The notes under the pieces were generated by a model that was given only the letters and a program-made list of their open reading frames with translations, ran no database searches and was not told the DNA's origin. From Megaustenia siamemsis (lineage: Eukaryota > Mollusca > Gastropoda > Stylommatophora > Ariophantidae), in contig JAVIAB010000124.1 of assembly GCA_032433765.1 (NCBI GenBank), positions 75,386,119-75,450,118 on the forward strand: a stretch of 64,000 nt of DNA, read 5' to 3'. The translations under genes and the position numbers were made by a program. This document shows, in pieces, positions 34,701-45,584 of the stretch (positions are counted from its first letter, which is position 1; every line of letters starts with the position of its first letter).

Positions 34701-36845
34701 GTATTTGTGGAGCCAGGCGAGTATTGAGTGTATTTGTGGAGCCAGGCGAGTATTGAATGTATTTGTGGAACCAGGCGAGTATTGAATGTATTTGTGGAGC
34801 CAGGCGAGTATTGAGTGTATTTGTGGAGCCAGGCGAGTATTGAATGTATTTGTGGAACCACGCGAGTATTGAATGTATTTGTGGAACCACGCGAGTATTG
34901 AATGTATTTGTGGAGCCAGGTGAGTATTGAATGTATTTGTGGAGCCAGGCGAGTATTGAATGTATTTGTGGAACCAGGCGAGTATTGAATGTATTTGTGG
35001 AACCACGCGAGTATTGAATGTATTTGTGGAGCCAGGCGAGTATTGAATGTATTTGTGGAACCACGCGAGTATTGAATGTATTTGTGGAACCACGCGAGTA
35101 TTGAATGTATTTGTGGAGCCAGGCGAGTATTGAATGTATTTGTGGAGCCACGCAAGTATTGAATGTATTTGTGGAATCACGCGAGTATTGAATGTATTTG
35201 TGGAATCACGCGAGTATTGAATGTATTTGTGGAATCACGCGAGTATTGAATGTATTTGTGGAGCCACGCGAGTATTGAATGTATTTGTGGAATCACGCGA
35301 GTATTGAATGTATTTGTGGAACCACGCGAGTTTTGAATGTATTTGTGGAACCACGCGAGTATTGAATGTATTTGTGGAGCCAGGCGAGTTTTGAATGTAT
35401 TTGTGGAACCACGCGAGTATTGAATGTATTTGTGGAACCACGCGAGTATTGAATGTATTTGTGGAACCACGCGAGTATTGAATGTATTTGTGGAGCCAGG
35501 CGAGTTTTGAATGTATTTGTGGAACCACGCGAGTATTGAATGTATTTGTGGAACCACGCGAGTATTGAATGTATTTGTGGAGCCAGGCGAGTTTTGAATG
35601 TATTTGTGGAACCACGCGAGTATTGAATGTATTTGTGGAGCCAGGCGAGTTTTGAATGTATTTGTGGAACCACGCGAGTATTGAATGTATTTGTGGAACC
35701 ACGCGAGTATTGAATGTATTTGTGGAACCACGCGAGTTTTGAATGTATTTGTGGAGCCAGGCGAGTATTGAATGTATTTGTGGAACCAGGCGAGTATTGA
35801 ATGTATTTGTGGAACCAGGCGAGTATTGAATGTATTTGTGGAACCACGCGAGTATTGAATGTATTTGTGGAACCACGCGAGTATTGAATGTATTTGTGGA
35901 GCCAGGCGAGTATTGAATGTATTTGTGGAGCCAGGCGAGTATTGAATGTATTTGTGGAACCAGGCGAGTATTGAATGTATTTTTGGAGCCAGGCGAGTAT
36001 TGAATGTATTTGTGGAACCACGCGAGTATTGAATGTATTTGTGGAACCACGCGAGTATTGAATGTATTTGTGGAACCACGCGAGTATTGAATGTATTTGT
36101 GGAGCCAGGCGAGTATTGAATGTATTTGTGGAACCACGCGAGTATTGAATGTATTTGTGGAGCCAGGCGAGTATTGAATGTATTTGTGGAACCACGCGAG
36201 TATTGAATGTATTTGTGGAATCACGCGAGTATTGAATGTATTTGTGGAACCACGCGAGTTTTGAATGTATTTGTGGAACCACGCGAGTATTGAATGTATT
36301 TGTGGAACCACGCGAGTATTGAATGTATTTGTGGAGCCAGGCGAGTTTTGAATGTATTTGTGGAACCACGCGAGTATTGAATGTATTTGTGGAGCCAGGC
36401 GAGTTTTGAATGTTTTGTGGAACCACGCGAGTATTGAATGTATTTGTGGAACCACGCGAGTATTGAATGTATTTGTGGAGCCAAGCGAGTTTTGAATGTA
36501 TTTGTGGAACCACGCGAGTATTGAATGTATTTGTGGAGCCAGGCGAGTATTGAATGTATTTGTGGAACCACGCGAGTATTGAATGTATTTGTGGAACCAC
36601 GCGAGTATTGAATGTATTTGTGGAGCCAGGCGAGTATTGAATGTATTTGTGGAACCAGGCGAGTATTGAATGTATTTGTGGAGCCACGCGAGTATTGAAT
36701 GTTTTTGTGGAGCCACGCGAGTATTGAATGTATTTGTGGAACCACGCGAGTATTGAATGTATTTGTGGAGCCAGGCGAGTATTGAATGTATTTGTGGAGC
36801 CACGCGAGTATTGAATGTATTTGTGGAGCCAGGCGAGTTTTGAAG
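28800..36845. repeat. 29-bp satellite-like array, about 277 copies, with higher-order repeats
   Basis: The unit is GCGAGTATTGAATGTATTTG plus TGGAACCAC. Variants are GAGCCAGG for GAACCACG, GTTTTG for GTATTG, GGAATCAC, and rare single-unit markers. The order of variants repeats on a scale of 2.0-2.3 kb: the rare marker GAATGTATATGTGG recurs near 29743, 31743 and 34060, and CCACGTGAG near 30078, 32107 and 34395. A block of GGAATCAC units recurs near 30.87, 32.88 and 35.17 kb. On the minus strand the 87-bp (3 x 29) cycle has no stop codon, so frames of up to 815 codons reading VPQIHSILAWFHKYIQYS- exist in all three phases. These are by-products of the array. Confidence 0.97.
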
Positions 36846-37450
36846 GTGACCACCTGAAGTCACCATCAGTACAGGGATGGTGTATGAGCATGACGAGGGT
36901 GAAGTTATTTGGATAAACTTTGCTGTAGGACTGATGGCTCCTGGGAGTTGGTAAATAGATGGAAACACCTGCTTGCTATGGACTTGCGGGCATTTGGATA
37001 ACATTTTTATTCTTGTTTTGATCATTTGCCTCAACGTTGAAGGGAGATTGAGTGTGCAGTCGGTTGTGTTGATCTCTCCTGCTCTTATGTTTCCTAGAGT
37101 TTCTAACATTCGATTAATTCATCTTTTTTTCATTTGACCCTTGGCTGTGGTGTTTACATTCAATGAGGAATCTCTTGTGAAGTGTTTTGGTTCTGTCTTA
37201 TGTGGCCAGATCATTTTATCTGTTAGATTTCAAATTAAATATGACATATCTATAACACAGAGTGGGCGGGGCAGTGTTTAGGAATTATTTTGCGTTTGTT
37301 CCACTCAGTTGAAGGTTATCCTGTCGTATTTGATGGCCATCTGTGGAGAGAGTCAGTGCCGCTATTGATCTACATCGGTTTGCAGTTCCTCTAATCAAGC
37401 TGGTTGTAGCGGTGCTTCTAACGCTGTGAAATATTGGAAGTTCCATCATA
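36846..37450. other. No gene recognised
   Basis: Unique-looking sequence right of the 29-bp array. A long minus-strand frame begins here at 37109 and runs into the array. Its first 90 or so codons match no family that I know. Confidence 0.4.
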
Positions 37451-37452
37451 CC

Positions 37453-37700
37453 AGGAAACTCGATTCTATATTGAAACTCTCATTTAATACTCGATTCTTT
37501 ATTGAAACTCTCATTTAATACTCGATTCTTTATTGAAACTCTCATTTAATACTCGATTCTTTATTGAAACTCATTTAATACTCGATTCTCTTTTGAAACT
37601 CTAATTTAAAACTCGATTCTCTTTTGAAACTCTAATTTAAAACTCGGTCGCTTATCGAAAATCTCATTTCATGCTCGGTTCTATATTTAATCTCGGTTCT
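37453..37700. repeat. 31-bp minisatellite, about 8 degenerate copies
   Basis: The unit ACTCGATTCTTTATTGAAAC plus TCTCATTTAAT. The right copies are diverged (AACTCGGTCGCTTATCG). Confidence 0.93.
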
Positions 37701-37863
37701 AGTATTGAAACCCACTTTGAAACTGAAATGTTTTTTCTTTTCTTTTCTGTTCTTTTGTTTGAGTGACAGAGTGACACGTTTTGTTGCATGTCTACCACAA
37801 AACAGAATCGTAGGTCTTGTACGACAACAAAATGGCACGTGTTACTTGGTCTTTTACAACAAC

Positions 37864-38285
37864 ATAATCCCACATTTTACTCGATCTTTTACAACATAAT
37901 CCCACATTTTACTCGATCTTTTACAACATAATCCCACATTTTACTCGATCTTTTACAACATAATCCCACATTTTACTCGATCTTTTACAACATAATCCCA
38001 CATTTTACTCGATCTTTTACAACATAATCCCACATTTTACTCGATCTTTTACAACATAATCCCACATTTTACTCGATCTTTTACAACATAATCCCACATT
38101 TTACTCGAAATTTTACAACATAATCCCACATTTTACTCGATCTTTTACAACATAATCCCACATTTTACTCGATCTTTTACAACATAATCCCACATTTTAC
38201 TGGATCTTTTACAACATAATCCCACATTTTACTGGATCTTTTACAACATAATCCCACATTTTACTCGAAATTTGCAACATAATCC
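37864..38285. repeat. 32-bp minisatellite, about 13 copies
   Basis: The unit ACAACATAATCCCACATTTT plus ACTCGATCTTTT, very homogeneous. A seed (GTACGACAACAAAATGGCAC) lies just to the left. Confidence 0.95.
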
Positions 38286-38544
38286 CACGTTTTGCTCTCT
38301 TGTACGAAAACAACAGAATAGGGGATAAAGGCAACAAAATAAAAAAATAAAAATAAAACTGCGATGCTGTTGTAAAACTGGTGATAAATGGGAAAGGGAA
38401 AAACAGATAATGGAAGTGGTGTGGTTAGAGCTAATAGGGAGGTGAGGACAACACAAAATGAAAACGACGTTGCGACTCAGTAGGCCTTCAGCTGGAACAA
38501 TTGAACAACACACAAACGCACAAAAAGCAAATATATGTTCATCT
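38286..38544. other. No gene recognised
   Basis: A-rich single-copy-looking spacer between the 32-bp array and the RTE-C pair. Confidence 0.4.
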
Positions 38545-38757
38545 TCTCTTCCTAATTGTAGATGAGATCGTTGGTTGCGTGGCCATTTCTCTTATCTCTA
38601 TATTAGTCTTGAATTCATCAAATGGTACACCGAATATTCATCTTAGGCATTTGTTTTCAAAAGCGTTTAGTTTAATCTCAACTCCTTTCTTGTTTTCCAG
38701 CTTTCATGTGCTTAAGTAAGGGTTGATAGTACATTTGTGTTGAATGTTCTAAGTTTA
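38545..38757 (-). pseudogene. RTE-C C-terminal fragment, inverted next to the main copy
   Basis: Reverse-complement matches to the + copy at 39575-39790 include TGTACTATCAACCCTTAC and GAATTCAAGACTAATATAGA. The encoded text corresponds to NVLSTLT-ESWK-KLNAFENKCLR and EFKTNIEIREMATQP. Several stops are present. It ends within a few bases of the + copy. Because it duplicates a region also present downstream, it is not a simple twin-priming 5' inversion. Confidence 0.7.
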
Positions 38758-38761
38758 ATTT

Positions 38762-40085
38762 TCTTGCTTCCTAATCATCCTAAATAGAATAAAGGATTCA
38801 ATAGATACAGTAATGCGTGAAGAACAGGCTGGGTTTAGAAAAGGGAGAAGCTGCCTTGACCACATTTTCACTCTACGACTTATATTGGAGGAACACATTG
38901 AAAAGCAAAAACCTTTTGTACTTAACTTCATCGACTTCAAAAAAGCATTTGATAGTATTCATAGAGATTCTTTGTGGAAAATTATTCTGAAGCAATATGG
39001 ATTACCATAAAAAAATCATAAATATTATCAAAGACATGTATGATGGTTACACATGTGCAGTTCGAACAGAGGAAGGACTGAGCGAATGTTTCCCAATAGA
39101 AACTGGGGTTAAACAAGGATGTATTTTATCGCCCTTGTTATTTGGTGTTGTTATGGACTTCATAATGAAGAAATGCTGCACTGGTAATAAAGGCATCGAA
39201 TGGATACAAGGAGACCATTTAGAGGACCTCGACTTTGCTGATGACATAGTTCTCATCAGCAGTCAGATAAAAACGATGGAGGAAAACACAAATGAAATAC
39301 CATCAATAGCCAGCAAAATTAGGCTTGAGAATAATCATGAAAAGACTAAGGTCATGAAAAGTTTAATTCCAACAGATGACAGAATATACATGGAAAACAA
39401 ACCAGTGGAAGAGATCAATCACTTTATCTATCTTGGAAGTGACATTGATCAAGAGGGGGATACAAGTAATGAAATTAGAATCAGAATAGCTAAAGCAGCA
39501 ATGTCTTTCAGAAGCCTTGAAAAGTTGTGGAAATCAAAGCTCATTAGCACAAACACAAAACTTAGTCTATTCAAATCAAATGTACTATCAACCCTTACGT
39601 ATGCGTGTGAAAGCTGGAAAACAACAAGAGACATAGAAACAAAGTTGAGCGCATTCGAAAATAAATGTCTAAGGAAAATACTTGGTATAGCATGAAACGA
39701 ATTCAAAACAAACGAGGAAATTAGAGAAATCGCCAATCAACCACTAATATCTTCAGTAATCAAGAAAAGACGATGGTCATATGTTGGACATGTGATGAGA
39801 AGAGATAATAATCGAATAGCAAAGCAAGCCCCCATGTGGGAAACAACAGGTAAGAGACAAAGAGGAAGACCCAGAGATACACTGAGAAGAACATTGATGA
39901 GAGAGGCAAGAGCAGCATGTATCGGCTCCCTGAATGAGACAGAGTTGCTTTCACAGAACAGAGACAAATGGCGAGATTTAATAAAAGATCTTTACAAGGA
40001 TTGAAAACTGCTAGAATAAAAATTTAGGTAAGAGAAAGAGCAACTGGGTCTACGCCCTATGGGGCGGCTACGGCTCGAAAGGTCA
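38762..40085 (+). mobile_element. RTE-C-like LINE copy with nearly open RT and C-terminus
   Basis: The order is LNRIKDSIDTVMREEQAGFR, KPFVLNFIDFKKAFDSI (motif A), YTCAVRTEEGLSECFPIETG, VKQGCILSPLLFGVVMDFI (motif B), LEDLDFADDIVLIS (motif C), a HFIYLGSDI thumb segment, NVLSTLTYACESWKT, KRRWSYVGHVMRRDN, GKRQRGRPRDTLRRT and a final LIKDLYKD stop at about 40004. Only two lesions are visible: one extra T at 39008 and a TGA at 39693-39695 where Trp is likely. The endonuclease is missing (5' truncation). The 3' end is followed by TCATCATCATCATC, shared with the tail of an inverted RTE-A copy. Confidence 0.87.
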
Positions 40086-40530
40086 TCATCATCATCGAGT
40101 GTCTTCTCCGCAACGAAGGTTGGCTACCATGGATTGTCATTCTACTCTGTTTCTTGCTTTGATGGTGCAGGCTGTCATAGATTGACTTGTCCATCTTTTG
40201 ATATTACTCGTCCATGTTAGTCTTGGTCTGCCTCTACCTCTTTTACCTTGTATTTTCCCTTCCAAAATTACTTTTAGTAGGCTGTTGTCTTTTAACATGC
40301 CCCAAAAATTTCGTTTGTCTTGTCTTAATTGTATTTAGTAGTTCTCTTTTTATTTTCAGTTGTTTTAAAACTTCATCGTTTGTTTTTTCTTTTCTTTCCA
40401 TCCATTTCTACCTATTCTTCTATTAAATCCACATTTCAAAGGCTTCAATTTTCTGTTCTGTTTTCTTGTCTAATGTCCATGTTTCTGCACCATACAGGAA
40501 TACTGAGAAGATGTAACATTTTGCCACCTC
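40083..40530 (-). mobile_element. RTE-A-like 3' fragment, tail-to-tail with RTE-C
   Basis: The reverse complement matches 47.83-48.24 kb (including the RRIGR-like MWIYRR region and ACATGGACGAGTAAT). Its (GAT)n tail, seen as (ATC)n at 40083-40097, is the same tract that ends the + strand RTE-C copy. The 5' end breaks off near CACCATACAGGAATACTGAG. Confidence 0.78.
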
Positions 40531-40554
40531 GAAAGGTCAATAGATAATATATGC

Positions 40555-40580
40555 ACGCACGCGCGCGCGCACACACATAC
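40555..40580. repeat. (CG/CA)n microsatellite
   Basis: ACGCACGCGCGCGCGCACAC, an alternating purine-pyrimidine tract. Confidence 0.9.
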
Positions 40581-40619
40581 AAACTGGAAAGATATACATA
40601 GCTCTCTGAGATATTTTTA

Positions 40620-41000
40620 TTATTACTTTTGTTTCATCCATTTTGATTTCAAGTCCAGTTCTTTCTGCCATAGATGATATGGTATCATTGATGCTTTGCG
40701 TTTTGTTATATTGTCATTAAGGAACACTATATCATCTGCAAAATCTAGACCTTCCAAGTAATTCTTTTCATACCATTTAATGCCATTATTGTCCATGTAA
40801 CTTTTATTCATGATATAATCAATGGTCATTCCAAAAAGAAAAAGTGATAGTATACATCTCTGTTTTACTCCCTTTTCAAGCCGAAAAGCACTCATTCCCT
40901 CCTCTGTACGAACTGCGCAAGTATAGCCGCCATATATGTCTTTTATAATTGTGGTAGTATTCTGTAATATTTCAAGAGATTTCACAAGGACATTCATATG
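40620..41000 (-). pseudogene. RTE-C-like reverse transcriptase fragment
   Basis: A minus-strand frame of 124 codons reads TTIIKDIYGGYTCAVRTEEG, then LEKGVKQRCILSLFLFGMTI (motif B, with Arg for the usual Gly) and LEGLDFADDIVFL (motif C). It is close to the RT of the + copy at 39.0-39.3 kb. It ends in stops at 40620. It could belong to a different insertion from the RTE-A piece to its left. Confidence 0.8.
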
Positions 41001-41124
41001 CTGTCTACCCCAACAAGAATGAAATGTCTAAGAGTGTAGTTCCCTGAGATTTCATCATGCTGAGGTACAGTATAGTAAATTTGAAAATGGTATTACCATA
41101 TAGATCAGCGGAGACAAAATTAAT

Positions 41125-42225
41125 ATAGGGGAAGACCCGAGTGTTGGAGTGTGGTGTAGCATAGGTGAACGGAGAATGACGTGGACAGCTAAAAGGTGGA
41201 CTGTAAAGGGAGACCACTGTATTATGTTGTAGAGGTGAGCAGAGAATAACGCGGACAGCTGAAAGGTGAACTGTAAAGGAAGACCGGAGTGTAAGTGTGT
41301 GGTGTTGTTCAGGTGAGCTGAGAATGACGTGGGCAACTGAAATGTGGACTATAAAGTGAGATGGGAATGACACGGGCAACTGAAATGTGGACTATAAAGT
41401 GAGATGGGAGTGTGGTGTTGTTCAGGTGAGCTGAGAATGACGTGGACAACTGAAATGTGGACTATAAAGTGGGATGGGAGTGTGGTGTTGTTCAGGTGAG
41501 CTGAGAATGACGTGGGCAACTGAAATGTGGACTATAAAGTGTGATGATGGTGTTGTTGAAGTGAGCTGAGAATGACGTGGACAACTGAAATGTGGACTAT
41601 AAAGTGAGATGGGAGTGTGGTGTTGTTAAAGTGAGCTGAGAATGACGTGGACAACTGAAATGTGGACTATAAAGTGAGATGGGAGTGTGGTGTTGTTCAG
41701 GTGAGCTGAGAATGACGTGGGCAACTGAAATGTGGACTATAAAGTGAGAAGGGAGTGTGGTGTTGTTCAGGTGAGCTGAGAATGACGTGGGCAACTGAAA
41801 TGTGGACTATAAAGTGAGATGGGAGTGTGGTGTTGTTAAAGTGAGCTGAGCATGACGTGGACAACTGAAATGTGGACTATAAAGTGAGATGGGAGTGTGG
41901 TGTTGTTGAAGTGAGCTGAGAATGACGTGGACAACTGAAATGTGGACTATAAAGTGAGATGGGAGTGTGGTGTTGTTAAAGTGAGCTGAGAATGACATGG
42001 ACAACTGAAATGTGGACTATAAAGTGTGATGGGAGTGTGGTGTTGTTGAAGTGAGCTGAGAATGACGTGGACAACTGAAATGTGGACTATAAAGTGTGAT
42101 GGGAGTGTGGTGTTGTTGAAGTGAGCTGAGAATGACGTGGACAACTGAAATGTGGACTATAAAGTGTGATGATGGTGTTGTTGAAGTGAGCTGAGAATGA
42201 TCTGGACAAATAAAAGGTGAACCTT
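41125..42225. repeat. 70-bp minisatellite, about 15 copies
   Basis: The unit GTGAGCTGAGAATGACGTGG, ACAACTGAAATGTGGACTAT, AAAGTGAGATGGGAGTGTGG, TGTTGTTAAA. The first units (41125-41300) are diverged. The right end meets the 5' break of an RNase H LINE. Minus-strand frames of 60-65 codons are by-products. Confidence 0.95.
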
Positions 42226-42254
42226 ATGTTATATTTTCACGCCACTCGATATTT

Positions 42255-43925
42255 ATGTGAGCCGAGTTGATATATTCTGGAATTAGTCAAGATGCCCTAG
42301 GTGAACTTGAAAAATGGACGAACACCAATCAACAAAAAATAAAAAATACATATACAATTTTAAGCTTATCAAGAAACACACTCTCTGCAAACTTGAAGAT
42401 AAAAGACTATACACTCCCTATTGACCAAAACCCAACATATCTTGGCGTCACCTTGAATCGCAGAATGACTTGGCAAAATCAGATAGACAGAGCAAGGACA
42501 AAAGCCAGAAGACGTACAAATATTATGAAGAAATTGGCAGGAACGGACCGGGGGGGGGGGCAGACAGCAATATTTTGAAAAGACTATACATAGGAAGAGT
42601 CAGACCAATTTTAGAGTATGGAGTCACAGCCTGGGCTATGGCTTCCAAATCACACCTTAGCAAAATTAACAGAACACAGAACCAAGCTGCCCGTATCATC
42701 ACTGGTGCTATGAAATCTACACCTATCAAGACTCTAGAAACAGTAACAGGTTTACAACCCTTAGATGACAGACGGGTCACTAAAGTATTGCAACAAGCGG
42801 AGAAATATAGAAGGGTCTTTAGCCACCATATGCACCAAAGAATAACTGGTTCTGGAATTATACGACTAAAGAGGAGCAACTTCGCTGCAATTGCCAATGA
42901 ACTAACTACTGGAGACCCAGTACTTTCCCAAACAATATCGAAACCCTTGGGCCCATCTGATATGTCTCCTCCTGGAAAGCATAAAATATAACAGGAATCA
43001 TGAAAAAAGGCACCCAATCAGACACAGAAAGAAAACACGTAGCAGAAAAACACATACACGACACGTACCCACAGGACTCTTGGTCCCACATATATACAGA
43101 TGGCTCTGCTACAAATGCCACCAGAAATGGAGAAGGAGGTGTGTTCTTGACGCTTAATAATCAGGAGGAGATCACCAAGTCAATAGCTACTGGACATTCT
43201 CAAACAACTTTAAAGCAGAAACTGAGGCCATCAGAGATGCTGCAACACTGGCTACTCAACACAAAAGTAACATGCACAATAAATTGGTGATTCTGACTGA
43301 TGCTCTGTCAGTACTATCAGCTCTAAAAAACCCCAAGAACAATGAACTAGATGACCTGAGAACAACCCTGGACCAACTATGCAATAACTTCCAGAGAGTA
43401 GTCATTCAATGGATACCATCACACTGTAATATACAGGGGAACGAACGTGCAGACAAGTTAGCTAAAGAGGGAGGGAGATTACCACAGGAGAACCATCCGC
43501 TCAGTTATGATGAAGCCAAATCCATCCTCAAAGGTCAGTTCCATGAAAAATAGAAACGAGAACACCCAAAGCATAACGAGAGTGACGGATACCATCAACT
43601 ATCAAGGAGGGATCAAGTCATCATACTTCGCCTACGCACTGGCCACAATAGAATGAGAAATCACATGTTCACCAAATTCAAAATAGGTACAACCAGCCTA
43701 TGCCACTGTACACTGGACAATATGACTACAAAACATGTTCTACAGGATTGCCCCCAGTACACAAACCTGAGAAGAGCAATGTGGTCCACGCCCACCTCCC
43801 TGTAAGAAAAACTATATGGGGCAATCGATTCGCTTAAACAGACAGCTGACTTCATGAGAGAGTCTGGGATTCTACTCTGATTTAGTCTTGATCGCAGAGA
43901 GAGAGAAAGAGAGAGAGAGAATAAG
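42255..43925 (+). mobile_element. LINE with RT thumb, RNase H and C-terminal Cys/His motif, 5'-truncated
   Basis: It starts inside the RT (DALGELEKWTNTNQQKIKN, then PTYLGVTLNRRMTWQNQID). A frameshift at the G-run 42551-42560 leads to LYIGRVRPILEYGVTAWA and AARIITGAMKSTPIKTLE. RNase H follows: HIYTDGSA (first Asp), a frameshift, LVILTDALSVLSAL (Asp) and WIPSHCNIQGNERADKLA (His and last Asp). After a stop at 43551 come VIILRLRTGHNRMRNH, LCHC and HVLQDCPQY (a Cys/His motif usual in Jockey/I-type elements). It ends in (GA)n. RNase H points to the I/Jockey/R1 group. It is broken in at least three places. Confidence 0.85.
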
Positions 43926-44051
43926 TCTTGCAAGAATGTGATTGTTTAATATTTCAGATGGTTATCAAAGTAGTGTCATTCAAACAAATACCCAGCCCAC
44001 TTACTGTCCTTGTTCTTCTTCGTTTACTTTTGAAATAACACTGAACGCTAA

Positions 44052-44053
44052 TA
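44052..44053. repeat. TA target-site duplication of the MITE, left
   Basis: TA before the first TIR base; the other TA is at 44396-44397. Confidence 0.7.
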
Positions 44054-44395
44054 CAGGGTGTTTATAAAGTCTCACTACACTTGGTATCTAGGTCAATTTG
44101 AAAAAAAAATGTTTATGACGTCATCACAATATGTGCTCCCACTGTCAATGAAATTTGTTGAATAAGTTTATTGCTACTGGAAATGTGGAAGATGCTCCAC
44201 GATCTGGTAGGCCTGCTGTGAATGATGAAATATGTTTAGATATCCAAGACAGAATCCTTAAAAGTCCAGACAAGTCATTAAGAAAACTGTCGCAACAAGT
44301 GAACTTACCATTGAGCACATATTGTGATGACGTCATAAACATTTTTTTCAAATTGACCTAGATACCAAGTGTAGTGAGACTTTATAAACACCCTA
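44054..44395 (+). mobile_element. 342-bp mariner-like MITE with 85-bp terminal inverted repeats
   Basis: The left arm 44054-44138 begins CAGGGTGTTTATAAAGTCTC. The right arm 44313-44395 is its inverse complement with very few differences (last base A for G, A-run length). TA duplications flank it. The arms include TGACGTCA. The 174-bp centre keeps transposase coding sequence (separate entry). TA targets and this HTH indicate the IS630-Tc1-mariner superfamily. Confidence 0.92.
44155..44325 (+). pseudogene. N-terminal HTH fragment of a mariner-like transposase inside the MITE
   Basis: This reads KFIATGNVEDAPRSGRPAVN, then DEICLDIQDRILKSPDKSLR, then KLSQQVNLPLST. G-VED-PRSGRP and the SP-KSLR-LS-Q pattern typify the paired helix-turn-helix of mariner-like transposases. 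No DDE catalytic domain is present. It runs directly into the right inverted repeat, so the element is an internal deletion derivative that would need a transposase supplied in trans. Confidence 0.8.
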
Positions 44396-44399
44396 TAGT

Positions 44400-45584
44400 T
44401 TATACACTGCTGTATTGACAGATTTCGGCCAGTTGCATCCTTTTTGGAAGGCAGTTTTATGTAATGAGGATTTCGTCCTCACGATAACGCTCTTTAGTTG
44501 CATTTTACGACATGATTAATGCATGTTACCAGTGACCTAATTATTTTTAGCGACTTGTACATGGGAACTCATTGTTGTGACCTCGTTTAGTTTGACTAGT
44601 ACACATCACTCGCACACAGCTGTACTCACTAGCACAACTACCCGTGTGTGGTTGACAGCATGTGCGTCAGTGATAAATAGAAAGATAGAGAGGGACAGAG
44701 AGACAGAGAGTGAGAGACAGAGAGAGAGAAAAGCAAGAAGACAAAGGTGAAGCCATGCATATACTGACTGTTTGAAGCTAAATGTAGGCCCTGTCGGTGG
44801 CACAGTCAAGCGTTCAGTGTGCTCGTTTAGCATTTAAGCATAGTTCGCACGAGAGTAAGTGTAGATGCCTCATGAAATCTTGTAATTGGGTTCCTGACTT
44901 ATTGCGTTAGAAAGGGTATATACAGCAAGGATGTCAATATGCCAGCAAATGTTGAGAGCTCGTGTCTTCATTATCAGCTGTCGTGCTGAATGTATATACT
45001 GACGAACTGATGTGAGCAGTGATACGCTTTCTATGGCGGTAGAGACGGCGTCCATGATGTTTGTGGAGTTAATATATATTGTGGGCTAATAAAATAGACA
45101 TGTCATGATAGCTGTTTTGTAGTGCAGCGCCGAGACAGTTGCGACAGGGATGTCTTTATAGGAGATGCTTGAAACGGACTAATGGTTTTGTTTGGTCGGT
45201 GGTCACGTCATCAATAATATCACGGACAAAAGTCAACCGCCGAGGGCTGAACAAGAAGCGTATGGAATAGCACTTTATGTTGCTGTCTTTATTGTTTAGC
45301 TAGTACTCAATGCTTTCTTCAATTCATAATTTGAATGCTCCTGTATTATTTTCTTAATGAAGCTCTTCAGTTTATTTTCTTCATGAAGCTGTTCAGTTTA
45401 TTTTCTGATGTTACTTTCTTACGTTCACGCGAACACACATGGTCACTTAAAGGTAGAGCAGGATTTGGGTAGTCCTGGTTCACAGATCTCGCAGTCACCC
45501 GTGGGTCACTGACCGCTGTCAGCCCTGGTGCAAAGGTGCACTTAAGCCACAAGTTGCTTAGCAAGCAATTTCATGTGGTTGAAA
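44400..45584. other. No gene recognised; GA-rich patch
   Basis: Mostly unique-looking sequence. 44680-44732 is a GAGA-rich patch. GAAACGGACTA at 45171-45181 resembles the inverted repeat ends at 49.73 and 54.61 kb but is short. No domain was seen in the short frames. Confidence 0.4.

Noticed and set aside
28800..36845. CRISPR-like look of regular 29-bp repeats
   Set aside because: Units are directly adjacent with no variable spacers, and the surrounding DNA is eukaryotic retroelement-rich sequence.
28710..37109. Open frames of 500-815 codons on the minus strand
   Set aside because: They are translations of a 29-bp tandem repeat without stops in any phase; several overlap in different frames and most end at variant units. 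No domain, start context or splice evidence.
38545..40085. Twin-priming 5' inversion of RTE-C
   Set aside because: The inverted piece repeats a region already present in the downstream copy, which twin priming does not produce.
45169..45181. Third arm of the inverted repeat found at 49.73 and 54.61 kb
   Set aside because: Only 13 bp match (TTGAAACGGACTA) and the following bases differ, so chance or a distant repeat cannot be excluded.
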